A stretch of DNA of 52,585 nucleotides from Lachnospiraceae bacterium (GCA_021201665.1 JAJQEO010000084.1:1-52585); one strand, 5' to 3'; counted from the first letter of the stretch, positions 42,655 through 51,660 are shown. The notes: a model not told the origin generated them from the sequence alone. Made by a program: numbers and translations.

Positions 42655-44118
42655 CTACCGCCACTCCTCAAACTGGAACAGGAAGGGCGCGCAGCCGGTC
42701 AGCCCTACGACTGCCTGCCCGATCTGCAACTCCACGAGCTGCCAGTCCTCTACGGTATATCCGTCCCGCTCCAGCCGCTTCAGCTCTCCGGCCGTATCCC
42801 AGTACTGCAGGGAAACATAATTTTTCCCGAAAAGCTCGCTGACATAGGTCCTGGACGGCTCGTCTGTCATCCGGAACGCGAAGATATTAGAAAAGCCGGC
42901 CGCGATCACCTGTCCTCTGGTTTCCCCATAAACGTCCTCCAGCTGGCGGACATTTTGAATACCGGCAGCCACCTTGATTCCGAGGGAGCGGCCGAAGTTC
43001 AGCGCGTCATCAATATGGTGAAGCACCGGCAGCAGCTTAAACTCATCAATAATCAGATAAACGTTCCCCTCCGCGTGCGACCGTCCCAGTGCTTCCTTAA
43101 GGGAAAGGTCTATCAGTAAGGAATAGATGCAGGTCAGAACCTCGCCGACGCTCAGATCGTATTCGATAAATATTTTTTTCCCGTCTTTGTTATGTACAAG
43201 CTCCCGCATGGAAATGGCCCGCCCAGGCTGGTAGTCAGCAAATATGCCGATAAAGTAATCATTGATCATGCTGTTCAGCTCACCTAAAACGCCCAGCGCC
43301 TGGTTGGAGGTCCCGTTGCCGATATAGCTCTCCGCGCTCTTAAAATCCGGCCAGGAATGAATCACCTTCAGGATATCCTTTACCGTATACTGTCGGATTA
43401 TATTCTGGATCAGTACACGATTGTTATAGGAAGGTTCATATCGGTCGAAAATCGCTCTCTGCCTGCGGATGACCTGCTCGATCTCTTCGGAATGATCCCC
43501 CGGCATCCGCAAAAGTTCGTCCGCCTTTTCCTCGAGTGCATGATATTCCGGCATCTCCCAGAATTCGCGCATTTTCGCGGTGATCAGTATAAAAAAGAGG
43601 TCGCTCGCGGCATTTGTGAAAAACGGCTGGCTGTCATTTTTTCTCTGCTCAAACAGGGTCTTCGCGATCTCACGGGCGGTCAGCTCCTTCTCCTCCCTGT
43701 TTTTTCCTCCGTATTCAACCTCGCGAAACAGATTCCAGTACCTTGTCTTCTGAGAAAAGGCTGCGGAATTGCCAATCAGCACATCCTCTCCCTCAGTATA
43801 AAACCGTTCATAAAAATCACCCTTTGTGTCAAAGAGAAGCATGACGTCGTTCTTAGGACCACCCTCGGAGTGCATCCTTATATCCAGATTATCCACAATA
43901 TGATAAAAGGTGTTGGTCTTTCCGGAGCCGATTCCGCCGATCAGCAAAATGTGCTTCGAAAGCATCTGCCGGGTCATGCAAAGCAGCCGCCCATCATTGG
44001 AATCAACAAATTGCAGCATCGTGGCATCGTCATCCGGTATCTCCGGCAATTTCCCATCCTCGAGCATTTTACCGTAGATCGCTTTCTGCGTTGGTCTTAT
44101 CTCATAATCGTTCGTCAT
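42655..44118 (-). CDS. VirD4/TraG-type ATPase
   Basis: 487 aa. Walker A HILLIGGIGSGKTNTFYHIV near residue 60, VMLLFDTKGDFYERF (a motif typical of VirD4/TraD ATPases), WNLFREV, and Walker B VYLIIDEFKLLPVL near 355, then AAGIQNVRQLEDVYGE (sensor-like). No N-terminal membrane helices are present, unlike conjugation coupling proteins, and no relaxase or mating-channel genes are nearby. A protein or nucleic-acid pump within the operon's system is more likely than conjugation. Ribosome binding site AAAGGAGTGC. Confidence 0.82.
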   Translation of the reverse strand: MTNDYEIRPTQKAIYGKMLEDGKLPEIPDDDATMLQFVDSNDGRLLCMTRQMLSKHILLIGGIGSGKTNTFYHIVDNLDIRMHSEGGPKNDVMLLFDTKGDFYERFYTEGEDVLIGNSAAFSQKTRYWNLFREVEYGGKNREEKELTAREIAKTLFEQRKNDSQPFFTNAASDLFFILITAKMREFWEMPEYHALEEKADELLRMPGDHSEEIEQVIRRQRAIFDRYEPSYNNRVLIQNIIRQYTVKDILKVIHSWPDFKSAESYIGNGTSNQALGVLGELNSMINDYFIGIFADYQPGRAISMRELVHNKDGKKIFIEYDLSVGEVLTCIYSLLIDLSLKEALGRSHAEGNVYLIIDEFKLLPVLHHIDDALNFGRSLGIKVAAGIQNVRQLEDVYGETRGQVIAAGFSNIFAFRMTDEPSRTYVSELFGKNYVSLQYWDTAGELKRLERDGYTVEDWQLVELQIGQAVVGLTGCAPFLFQFEEWR

Positions 44119-44375
44119 CGTCCCTGCACTCCTTTCCTGCCCCGGATAAACGGGAATAGAGATTTTGCCATTTTCGCAAAAAATCGTTTATAAGGGTCTA
44201 ATAATGACGCAAATTTCGGAAGACGCCGGACTCCCGGTAACCGTCCTTTTAGCGAAAACCGCAGCGGAACGAAAACCGGTATCCGGAGAAATCCGCAGGC
44301 ATCATCTGCTGTATCGAACCTCCTGGCTCTTACATTCAGAATAACACCATGGTCAAAAATCAGGAACAGGGGGGA
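44119..44375. other. Gene-free gap of 257 bp within the operon
   Basis: I see no reading frame, promoter or strong hairpin here. Confidence 0.4.
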
Positions 44376-44843
44376 TCAGTCCCCCATGCCCGCGCCGCCG
44401 TCGCTGCCCATGCCGCCGTCTCCGCCGTCCATGCCGCCATCGCCGCCATCCATACCGTCTCCGCCATCCATACCGTCTCCGCCGTCCATGCCGTCTCCGC
44501 CATCCATACCGTCTCCGTTGTCGGTCATTCCATTTTCCGAGTTGGCCTCACTCTCGTTAGCTTCGTTATTTTGGGTTTCCTTTTCGTTGGCTTCGCTGTT
44601 CTGATTCTCATTTTCCTGGCTCTCGCTCTTTTGGGCTTCGCTCTCCTGCTGCTTCGCGAAATCTTCCTTTTCCTGGTCGAATTTCTGGTTAAGTTCTTTC
44701 TCCGCCTCTTCTTTTTCCTGCTCAGACATATCCTTATTTTCTCTTATTTTTTTAATCTGCCCCTTACGCAGCTTTTCCAGCTCTTCATTATATTCCTCGA
44801 TATTCTTCTGTGTTCTCTCATAAATACTCATAAAAACTCCCAT
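44376..44843 (-). CDS. Small charged protein with Gly/Asp/Met repeat tail
   Basis: 155 aa from the ATG at 44843 (MGVFMSIYERTQ), chosen for AGGAGGGAATTTT upstream. The N-terminal ~60 residues are helical and charged (IYERTQKNIEEYNEELEKL), then a Glu/Asn/Gln-rich linker, then repeats of GDGMDG type (about six, 18-bp DNA period) to the end (GGAGMGD). No cysteine. The tail parallels that of the HExxH protein. Possible roles: secreted or modified substrate, or a flexible recruiter. Confidence 0.6.
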   Translation of the reverse strand: MGVFMSIYERTQKNIEEYNEELEKLRKGQIKKIRENKDMSEQEKEEAEKELNQKFDQEKEDFAKQQESEAQKSESQENENQNSEANEKETQNNEANESEANSENGMTDNGDGMDGGDGMDGGDGMDGGDGMDGGDGGMDGGDGGMGSDGGAGMGD

Positions 44844-44951
44844 AAAATTCCCTCCTGTAGTTATGCGGTACAAAATGTTTCTTGTTTCATTGAAAGAATG
44901 TGGTCGCAATCCCATTAGCTTTAGATGATGGGTTAAGACCATAAAAATAAA

Positions 44952-45027
44952 ACATCTGTAAAAAAGATAACCCCATATGATTCTTAAAAGGAAGGGGGGA
45001 ATTCAATTTTACAATACATTGTAAAAT
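44952..45027 (-). promoter_or_regulatory. Candidate operator region upstream of the Gly/Asp/Met protein gene
   Basis: ATTTTACAAT (45006-45015) and ATTGTAAAAT (45018-45027) form a 10-bp perfect inverted repeat with a 2-bp centre. ACATCTGTAAAA at 44952-44963 is a 12-bp word that recurs at 51730-51741 upstream of the operon. A clear -35/-10 pair was not found. Confidence 0.4.
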
Positions 45028-45046
45028 ATGAATCCATCATTTTTCT

Positions 45047-47959
45047 TTAATTTCCGCGTTTCCTCCGGCCGAAGACCTTTCCCGCGATTCGCTCCGTCAC
45101 GGACGGCTGATAATTCTGTCCGGCTTCTTCCAATAGTGCCATAAGCTTTTGCCGTAATTCCCCGGTGCAGGCTTCCTCAGAAAGCACCCTTCCTGTCAGC
45201 TTCGGCGTATAATAATGGGGCAGATATTTGCGCAGCGCCTGTTCCAGAATATGCTGTGCGTCCTGCATGAATTCGGTGCTGCGTCCGGGGACGCTCAGCA
45301 TATAAAAGGACGCTCCCGCCAGCGATACAATCTGTGCCGGCAGCCGGTGCCCCTTTGCGGAGGAGAGTGCCTCCGACACATAGGCGTCGATATAGGTGGT
45401 CAGCATTCTCGCATCCGGCAGAGAAAACAGGCAGGCCATCGTAAAATGCAGATTTTCATTGCAGAACCGCGCCGCGGCAGCGGCTATCGTTTTGAAATAC
45501 TCACTCCCGACAAAAAGGTTGTCTGTCGTAAAGCATTTCCCGGCAAAGTCGTCCGCCAGAGAAAGCGCTTCCTCCGCTGTACCCGCGCGCCGCAGGCTGT
45601 CGCGGAATTCATAAAAGGATACGCTGGCGGAAATCCTTCCGCTCGCGGACGCCCATCGTTTCATTTCTGCATAGGCCTCCGGCAATGCCTGATTTGAGCC
45701 GGACAGCATGGAATGAACACCGGAGCGCTGATTTGAGCCGGATAATAATACAGAGCGGGTACCCGGGCGCTGGTCTGAGCCGGATAATACAGAGCGGGCG
45801 CCAGGACGCTCGTCTGAACCGGATAATACAGAGCGGGCACCCGAACGCTGGTCTGAACCGGACAATACAGAGCGGGTGCCCGGGCGCTGGTCTGAACCGG
45901 ATAACACAGAGCGAACGCCCGTCCTGGGCTCACCGCTATGCCACGGCTTCAGCAGCGCGTCGAGCCTGCCAAAAAACACATCCTCCACTTCTCCGCTCAG
46001 CTTATCCCTCAGCTGATAAAGCGTTTCGCACAGCTTTCCGATATTTCCCCCGTACAGTGCCAGCACCGCCTCCCACCAGTCGCCCGCGCGGTTTGAATAT
46101 TCTCCTTTCGCTTTTCCTCTCGCATCCGTCTTTTCCAGATACTCTGAAACAGATGAGACGATCGCATAAAACACCTCCGGCGAGGTCTGCAGCCGGGCAA
46201 GCGCTTTTTCAAGCTCCTGCCTGTCCTTTTGCAGAGCAATCAGCGCCAGGCACACAAATCTGTATTTCTCATCACTGTCGCCAATCAGGCGAAAGCCGCG
46301 CGGATTTGCTTCTGTCATCGTAAAAAACAGATCCAGTACAATAGCGGCCGTAGCGGGGGAGATGGTTTCCAGAAGCGGCGTATACGCGATGATGCGGTCA
46401 TCGCCGAAAAGCTCCGCAAGCGCCGGCATCACCATATCTGTAAGCGATGAATGCTTCAGGGCGTCCCAGGTTTTGCCCAGGCGGGCGCCGTCTGAGGCGA
46501 GATTCTCACATTCCCGCGAAAGCCGGTCCGCCAGGCACGCGCTGACCCGGTCCGAACACTCCAGCTCCTGCGCCATCTTCCACATGAGCGCAAGCAGCGC
46601 GTATCCTCCGTCCTCATCCTCCTCCATAAAGCGCGGATACAAATGAATGCATTCCTCCAGCAATTCACCAGTAAGTTCCCACGCCGCAGAGGACGCCTCC
46701 TTTCCGGCTGACAATACCGCAGAGGATGCCTCACTGCCGGCTGACAGTGCCGCAGAGGTCGCCTCCCTTCCGGCTGACAATGCCGCAGAGGTCGCCTCCC
46801 TTCCGGCTGACAGCCCTGCCTCCCGCAATGCATCGACGGCAGAGCAAAAGGTGTAATACGTCTGACCGCCTGCAGCGCGGTTCTCGGAAAGCAGATAATC
46901 CCAGGCGTTATACGCTCTCTCAAGCAGGGTGCCGATCTGCGGAATTTTCAGGCACGGAAGTACGTTTGTATAAAACTCTTTTATCTTTTTTCCGTATTGA
47001 ACCGCGTCCGTATAATACGGTGTGTCTATTGATTCTGTCGGCTGAAAGCACGCCGCTTTTCCGGCGCCATCTATCAGGACATACCGATCTGTCGAAGCCA
47101 GAGCCAGCGAGCCGCAGAATTCATCCTGCGGATGGAAGCCAGTAATCATACAGTACGGACGGCGTTTCAGAGTGCCCCCGCTGTTTCCCACAGGAGAAAA
47201 CCGCCCGTTATCGTCTACGTAATAAAATAATTCACTGTTTATCTGAGCCGTCAGGTTTGTGCGGTTCGTCACAAACGTAACCGTCCCGGCCATCGCCTCC
47301 GGAAGCGCATATTCAATCGCGGAAATCCACAGCTCCACATTTTCCGGTGTATCGCGTATCAGAAGGACCCTGCGCTCTTCCTCCGGTTTATCGAATTCAT
47401 AGAGCAAAAACCACAGGGCAGCCTTTACCGCCTCTGTCCGTCCATCACGGACGAAGGATTTTACGCCGGCAATGTCAATATAACCGCCGAACGGCTCATC
47501 CTCCGTCTGCGGCAGCCATTCGGGATCCTCCCCCGCGTCCTGATCCAGATAATAATCGGATTCCGGTCTTTTATAAGCGTCCCACTCTTCCGTTCCAAAC
47601 CATTCACAGGGACGCCCCGCAAATTCCCCCGTATAGCACTGCTTGATAAAACCGCCCGATCTCTGCCCGGAGCTTTCCCCTTCAAGGCGCGTGCGCGTTT
47701 CCTCGCGGGAGAGCGCGTAGGTATTCCCTGAAAGGTGTGTATACTCATACACGGAAAAAGTCCCCGCGTCAGAAGCCTCCCTTGATCCACTGCGGACCGC
47801 GAGTACACGCTGCAGCAGATCCGGGTTGGGTGCCTCCCCGTCCGCAAACAGCTCCTGGCTGAGTGAAAAAATCCCGAAACCGCTGCTGCGGTTTACCTGT
47901 CCCTGGTTTTTCAGATCCCGATGCGGAAAGCATCTGGTGTAAATCAGCTGATTCAACAT
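45047..47959 (-). CDS. GAP1-family GTPase-associated protein
   Basis: 970 aa from MLNQLIYTRCF at 47959 (GGAAGGAGG upstream). The N-terminal ~230 residues (LIYTRCFPHRDLKNQGQVNRSSGFGIFSLSQEL; IKQCYTGEFAGRPCEWFGTEEWDAYKRPE) match, as I recall it, the GAP1-N2 domain named for GTPase-associated protein 1. The remainder would be the helical GAP1-M and GAP1-C regions. Two minisatellite linkers interrupt it at about residues 381-425 (11-residue unit) and 676-756 (13-residue unit). Such proteins neighbour double-GTPase genes in predicted conflict systems, and two GTPase genes lie directly upstream here. No enzymatic motif is visible. Confidence 0.72.
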   Translation of the reverse strand: MLNQLIYTRCFPHRDLKNQGQVNRSSGFGIFSLSQELFADGEAPNPDLLQRVLAVRSGSREASDAGTFSVYEYTHLSGNTYALSREETRTRLEGESSGQRSGGFIKQCYTGEFAGRPCEWFGTEEWDAYKRPESDYYLDQDAGEDPEWLPQTEDEPFGGYIDIAGVKSFVRDGRTEAVKAALWFLLYEFDKPEEERRVLLIRDTPENVELWISAIEYALPEAMAGTVTFVTNRTNLTAQINSELFYYVDDNGRFSPVGNSGGTLKRRPYCMITGFHPQDEFCGSLALASTDRYVLIDGAGKAACFQPTESIDTPYYTDAVQYGKKIKEFYTNVLPCLKIPQIGTLLERAYNAWDYLLSENRAAGGQTYYTFCSAVDALREAGLSAGREATSAALSAGREATSAALSAGSEASSAVLSAGKEASSAAWELTGELLEECIHLYPRFMEEDEDGGYALLALMWKMAQELECSDRVSACLADRLSRECENLASDGARLGKTWDALKHSSLTDMVMPALAELFGDDRIIAYTPLLETISPATAAIVLDLFFTMTEANPRGFRLIGDSDEKYRFVCLALIALQKDRQELEKALARLQTSPEVFYAIVSSVSEYLEKTDARGKAKGEYSNRAGDWWEAVLALYGGNIGKLCETLYQLRDKLSGEVEDVFFGRLDALLKPWHSGEPRTGVRSVLSGSDQRPGTRSVLSGSDQRSGARSVLSGSDERPGARSVLSGSDQRPGTRSVLLSGSNQRSGVHSMLSGSNQALPEAYAEMKRWASASGRISASVSFYEFRDSLRRAGTAEEALSLADDFAGKCFTTDNLFVGSEYFKTIAAAAARFCNENLHFTMACLFSLPDARMLTTYIDAYVSEALSSAKGHRLPAQIVSLAGASFYMLSVPGRSTEFMQDAQHILEQALRKYLPHYYTPKLTGRVLSEEACTGELRQKLMALLEEAGQNYQPSVTERIAGKVFGRRKRGN
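45690..45930. repeat. 39-bp minisatellite inside the GAP1 gene, about six copies
   Basis: In-frame unit giving RSVLSGSDQRPGT-like peptides; one copy carries a 3-bp insertion (RSVLLSGS). The repeat is near-perfect and probably length-variable between strains. Confidence 0.88.
46683..46815. repeat. 33-bp minisatellite inside the GAP1 gene, four copies
   Basis: In-frame unit giving SAGREATSAAL-like peptides, built on CCTCCCTTCCGGCTGACA. Confidence 0.88.
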
Positions 47960-48098
47960 ATACGGACATCCTCCTTCCTGCCTCATACCGCAGGTATCAT
48001 TGCCGTTTCATGGTACAGTTTTTATTTTCATCCCGGTGCCGGCTCCATTGCCGCAGCTTACCGCCGTTTAAATTTTCTTTTCCGATTCCATTGCCGCG

Positions 48099-49232
48099 TC
48101 ACACCGCAGGCACAATTCCTTCTTTGTACAGCATCCAGACCAGGGGGTCCAGAACCCGGTGCGGAGTAACCGTCCCCAGCCGGTATGGTCCGACCGGAGG
48201 CTTTCCGAAATTCGATACGCCAAAGAAACGTACGCGCCCGTTTACAAAATTTGCGTCAATCGCTTTCAGAAACGCGGACTGGTGCTTTGCCGCAAGCCAG
48301 TCCTGGATCTCCTGATCCACGGCATCCGCGTCCGCCAAGTCAAATCCCCGTTTTTCCAGATGCGGGCTCGGCTGCATTGTCACCCCGGCACGGAACTCTC
48401 CTTCAACAATATCAATCTTTGTGAACACAATGGCAACATCACGGTCAATCTTTCTGTCCACCGATATCCCACAGCAGGCTCTGATATAATTCGCCAGATT
48501 GTCCACCATCGCCGTCGGCGCCCCTCCCGTATGCTCCGCAGTACTGGACCATTCCCGGATCTCCTCCGGAACCTCGCTGACTGCCTCACTCAGCGTAAGC
48601 GGATCTATCAGAATGACCAGCACCTTCGAACCCGCCACATATCGGCTGATCACGGGATCAATTTCCTTTTCAAAATCCTCTCCCGCACCGTCATAAATCG
48701 TAACTGAATACGACGGTATCCTCGTGTCCGTCTGCTTATCCAGGTCTCTGACCTGCCAGAGCTGAGGGCGGGGGGAAATCCCGGGCGGAGTGGAATCCAC
48801 AGTCTTATTCTGATGAAACATGAGCCCGTCATTTCTCTGAAATGTCCTGTCCGTCATGCCATCCATATGAGATAACACCCAGGGGGAATTCTCCGCGTTC
48901 CTGAGCTCGTGGAGCATCGCGGTCAGAAAGCTGGTCTTGCCGGAGCCTATCGTTCCAATCATGCTGAACCGCAGATACTTATCATATTCGAGAAGCCCCG
49001 CAGGCAAAAGTGCGCCGCAGGATTCATACCCGCACTTGAGGCGGGTAAAGCTCCCGCTGCATCCCGGGTTGGAGCATTTCTCCACCCTTCCGGTGCAGGG
49101 TGCCTCTGCTCCACAGACCGGGCAGACCCGGATCAGAAATTTTTTCCCCAGCCTCTCAAGACAATAAGGGCAAATCACATCACTCCGGGCAGCACTTGCA
49201 AATGACGGCCTGAATCTGTCCCATACTGGCAT
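48099..49232 (-). CDS. Zinc-ribbon P-loop GTPase (double-GTPase family-like)
   Basis: 377 aa. N-terminal paired zinc ribbons: C21/C24, C37/C40, further Cys pairs at 53-58 and 67-72. Then the GTPase: Walker A GTIGSGKT at 93-100, G3 DGAGE at 181-185, G4 TKID at 271-274. The domain order (Cys knuckles directly before the P-loop) is that of DO-GTPase2-type proteins. The G4 motif is intact, so guanine specificity is likely. Overlaps nothing; GGGAGGATAATAC precedes the ATG. Likely the regulated switch of the operon's system. Confidence 0.82.
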   Translation of the reverse strand: MPVWDRFRPSFASAARSDVICPYCLERLGKKFLIRVCPVCGAEAPCTGRVEKCSNPGCSGSFTRLKCGYESCGALLPAGLLEYDKYLRFSMIGTIGSGKTSFLTAMLHELRNAENSPWVLSHMDGMTDRTFQRNDGLMFHQNKTVDSTPPGISPRPQLWQVRDLDKQTDTRIPSYSVTIYDGAGEDFEKEIDPVISRYVAGSKVLVILIDPLTLSEAVSEVPEEIREWSSTAEHTGGAPTAMVDNLANYIRACCGISVDRKIDRDVAIVFTKIDIVEGEFRAGVTMQPSPHLEKRGFDLADADAVDQEIQDWLAAKHQSAFLKAIDANFVNGRVRFFGVSNFGKPPVGPYRLGTVTPHRVLDPLVWMLYKEGIVPAV

Positions 49233-49270
49233 TGTATTATCCTCCCGTAAATTTGTTTTTTCATCCGCTG

Positions 49271-49864
49271 CTACGCTTCGGGTACCTTCAGATTTTCCAC
49301 CTGCCCGATTCTCATAAAGTACGCGCCGATGTCCTCCTGAGAAAGGATCAGGCGCAGACAGGTGCCGGGCTTCAGCCCCCGGAAAGCATCTGCTTCGAAG
49401 GAGCAGACATATCTGCCGTCTGGAAACCCTTTTGGAAAAGGATCAATCGTGTGCAGAACCACCAGCCCCGGATTTGTCTCACTCATGGGTACATGCCCGT
49501 CCTTCTGGTATACGAGCTTCAGCTGAGGTGTAGCGTGCGCGGGGCACGACACAATCAGCTCCGCGTACAGGCGGTCAGGAGCTGCCGGCCCTCTTCCGAA
49601 TCTGCGGCGGCCGGACCGCCCTGTATTCCAGCGAATATCATAGGTAATCGTCCGTTTTTCCCGCTCTGCCAGAGAAAGCGCCGCGCCGCGCACTTCCGTC
49701 TCCGTTGATTCCGCTCTGGATGGTCCTGTTTCGGATGCTCTTGTACCGGTCGTCCCCGTACCGGATGCACTCGCCCCGGAAGGTTCCGTCACGATAAAGA
49801 TTGCGGTATTCAGATCCCTTACAACCGGAAGCAGAGCCTCCAGATCCTCTCTTGTCCTGCTCAT
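49271..49864 (-). CDS. Hypothetical beta-rich protein between the two GTPase genes
   Basis: 197 aa from MSRTREDLEALL at 49864. A short N-terminal helix, a Thr/Ser/Gly-rich linker (about 30-60), and a C-terminal beta-rich domain (LYAELIVSCPAHATPQLKLVYQKDG; RYVCSFEADAFRGLKPGTCLRLIL). The start is tentative because the ribosome binding site (GGGGGAAAATATTC) is only moderate. Its position between the two GTPases suggests a shared adaptor. Family not recognised. Confidence 0.6.
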   Translation of the reverse strand: MSRTREDLEALLPVVRDLNTAIFIVTEPSGASASGTGTTGTRASETGPSRAESTETEVRGAALSLAEREKRTITYDIRWNTGRSGRRRFGRGPAAPDRLYAELIVSCPAHATPQLKLVYQKDGHVPMSETNPGLVVLHTIDPFPKGFPDGRYVCSFEADAFRGLKPGTCLRLILSQEDIGAYFMRIGQVENLKVPEA

Positions 49865-49982
49865 GAATATTTTCCCCCGCCATATTATTGATAACCTGAT
49901 GACGCCAGAGTCAGAAATCAAAGACCGGGCGCCTGCACTCAGATGTCTGACTTATCCGCCCATGCCGCATACTCTTAGTTTG

Positions 49983-51557
49983 TCATCCTATGCCGCATAC
50001 TCTGGAAAACTCTTCGTCCGCCTGGGGAAGCAGCCATTTGATGACTTTCTCGATTCCCCATGGGGCAAACGCGCTCCCGTCCGGCGCGTGTCCGATAGCG
50101 CTGATCGGAAAATAACGGACATTTGTAAACTTTGCCTCCAGACTATAGACCGCGTTCGGAGAACACTGACTGATCAAAAATGTCCTGCACGCGTCACTGG
50201 AGGAATCTTTACGAAGGAATTCCCCGACTTCCTCTTCATCCGCTTTGGGAATCAGCACCGCGACCGGCGTCCGATATCTGTCTTCCACCTTTTCCCGCTC
50301 CAGGGCATCTATGTAATTAATGAAATTCCCAACCACGCTTTCCGCAGTCATTTCGCTGCAATGCTCCAGGCCTTCGCCGCGCTCCAGCCGCCTCTGCCGC
50401 AGCTTTCCGCTGCTGAACGGATCCAGAAACAGCAGAAAACCATTGCAGTACTTAAATTGCCTCTGGGTAATTTCCTCGTCTGAACGTATGCCGTCAAACA
50501 TTTCTCCTGCTATATCATAAACTGTGAGCATCCTCTTCACTTCGAGCGGGCTCTCAATCAGAAGCGGATACATGCGGGAGTTCATCTGAGCCGTCGGCGG
50601 ACAGTTCGCGCTCCGATACCATCCCTCCAGTTCATGGAAGGATGCCTCGTAAAGCTTGGGGATACTCGGATTCAATTTGTCATCCCTTAGAAAATACTCC
50701 TGAAATATATGGTAAAAAGAAGTAAGAAACACCGTTTTGCCTGACTTTGTCCCGCCAATCATCTGAAAAGCAATCGGCCTGGCGTCCGCGGCAGCCAGAG
50801 GTGCCCCGCAGTCCGGACAATACCCTTCCAGGCGCGATCTGCCATTTAAGAAAACGGAAGAGATCTTCGTCCCACAATCACATTTATGGTGCCAGATCCC
50901 ATACGGACCGGGGATCAGATGTTTATGCTTCCTCCCGCATTCCGGGCAGGCAAACACCGGAACCAGAAAACGGCTGTGACACACCGGACAGTCACTGAAT
51001 ATTCTGTTTTTGTTTAAATATGTACGATCAGTAAACCAGACAACAGAAAAGACGGCATAGATGATCAGCATCACAACGGTCGTCACAGTGCCATGCAGCA
51101 GCCCAAATATGGCACAGAGAATTGTCCCAAACACAAAAATACTGATATAAGCGAAAATCCGAAAAGCCCAGGCCATAACAAGCCTGAAAAACTCAGTCGA
51201 CATAACAGTAGTATAATGACGCGCCCCCTGAATTCGTTCCGCTATATGGTTCAGGCTTTCGATGGAACTCCAGTTCTGCAGAAATGATTCTTTAATGGTA
51301 TTTGCCAGCTGCACATACCCCGGGCCGAAAAAGTAGCTCCGCCTCGCAGGCTCCGGCTCCTCTCCCTCCCGCTCTGTCCATTCCCATTCCCGGAAATTGA
51401 TATTGTGAAGGATCGCCAAGACATAGTTTTTCACCGCATAAAAAGCCGCAAACGCCAGTGCGGCAAAGAAGATCACATAAACTCCCACTGCACATATGGC
51501 GAAGAACAATGCAAATGCAAGAATCCACGCAATAAGATCCGATATAGTGTCTCCCAT
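49983..51557 (-). CDS. Membrane-anchored zinc-ribbon P-loop GTPase
   Basis: 524 aa, first gene of the operon. Two hydrophobic hairpins (about 8-45 and 128-175) anchor it; then zinc-binding pairs C190/C193, C204/C207, C226/C228, C247/C250; then the GTPase with Walker A GGTKSGKT at 268-275 and G3 DIAGE at 348-352. The G4 position reads PKAD (437-440) instead of (T/N)KxD, so base specificity may be relaxed. It is related in layout to the 48099-49232 protein but adds membrane segments. Ribosome binding site AGGGGGATGAGTT. Confidence 0.82.
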   Translation of the reverse strand: MGDTISDLIAWILAFALFFAICAVGVYVIFFAALAFAAFYAVKNYVLAILHNINFREWEWTEREGEEPEPARRSYFFGPGYVQLANTIKESFLQNWSSIESLNHIAERIQGARHYTTVMSTEFFRLVMAWAFRIFAYISIFVFGTILCAIFGLLHGTVTTVVMLIIYAVFSVVWFTDRTYLNKNRIFSDCPVCHSRFLVPVFACPECGRKHKHLIPGPYGIWHHKCDCGTKISSVFLNGRSRLEGYCPDCGAPLAAADARPIAFQMIGGTKSGKTVFLTSFYHIFQEYFLRDDKLNPSIPKLYEASFHELEGWYRSANCPPTAQMNSRMYPLLIESPLEVKRMLTVYDIAGEMFDGIRSDEEITQRQFKYCNGFLLFLDPFSSGKLRQRRLERGEGLEHCSEMTAESVVGNFINYIDALEREKVEDRYRTPVAVLIPKADEEEVGEFLRKDSSSDACRTFLISQCSPNAVYSLEAKFTNVRYFPISAIGHAPDGSAFAPWGIEKVIKWLLPQADEEFSRVCGIG

Positions 51558-51631
51558 AACTCATCCCCCTGTCTGGTCTTTTTAGACTGACGCTAACAAT
51601 TTTTCCGTTTTCTCCAGCTTTTATGAATGTT

Positions 51632-51660
51632 ATTATAGCATACAAAATTACTTCGCAACA
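51632..51660 (-). promoter_or_regulatory. Promoter of the large operon
   Basis: Read on the minus strand, TATAAT (51637-51632) is preceded by TGC, an extended -10. The -35 position holds only TGTTGC (17-bp spacer), which is weak and suggests an activator. The leader to the start codon is about 70 nt. The only clear promoter found for the 19-gene block. Confidence 0.6.

Noticed and set aside
42655-44118. Conjugative element, suggested by the VirD4-type ATPase
   Set aside because: No relaxase, VirB4-type ATPase, mating-channel proteins or origin-of-transfer-like sequence are nearby, and the protein lacks the usual N-terminal membrane helices.
29623-51557. Type VII secretion system, suggested by the EccA-like tandem AAA+ protein
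   Set aside because: No WXG100 substrates, EccC-type FtsK ATPase with three modules, or EsaA/EssB-like membrane proteins are present; the AAA+ type is shared with many unrelated systems.
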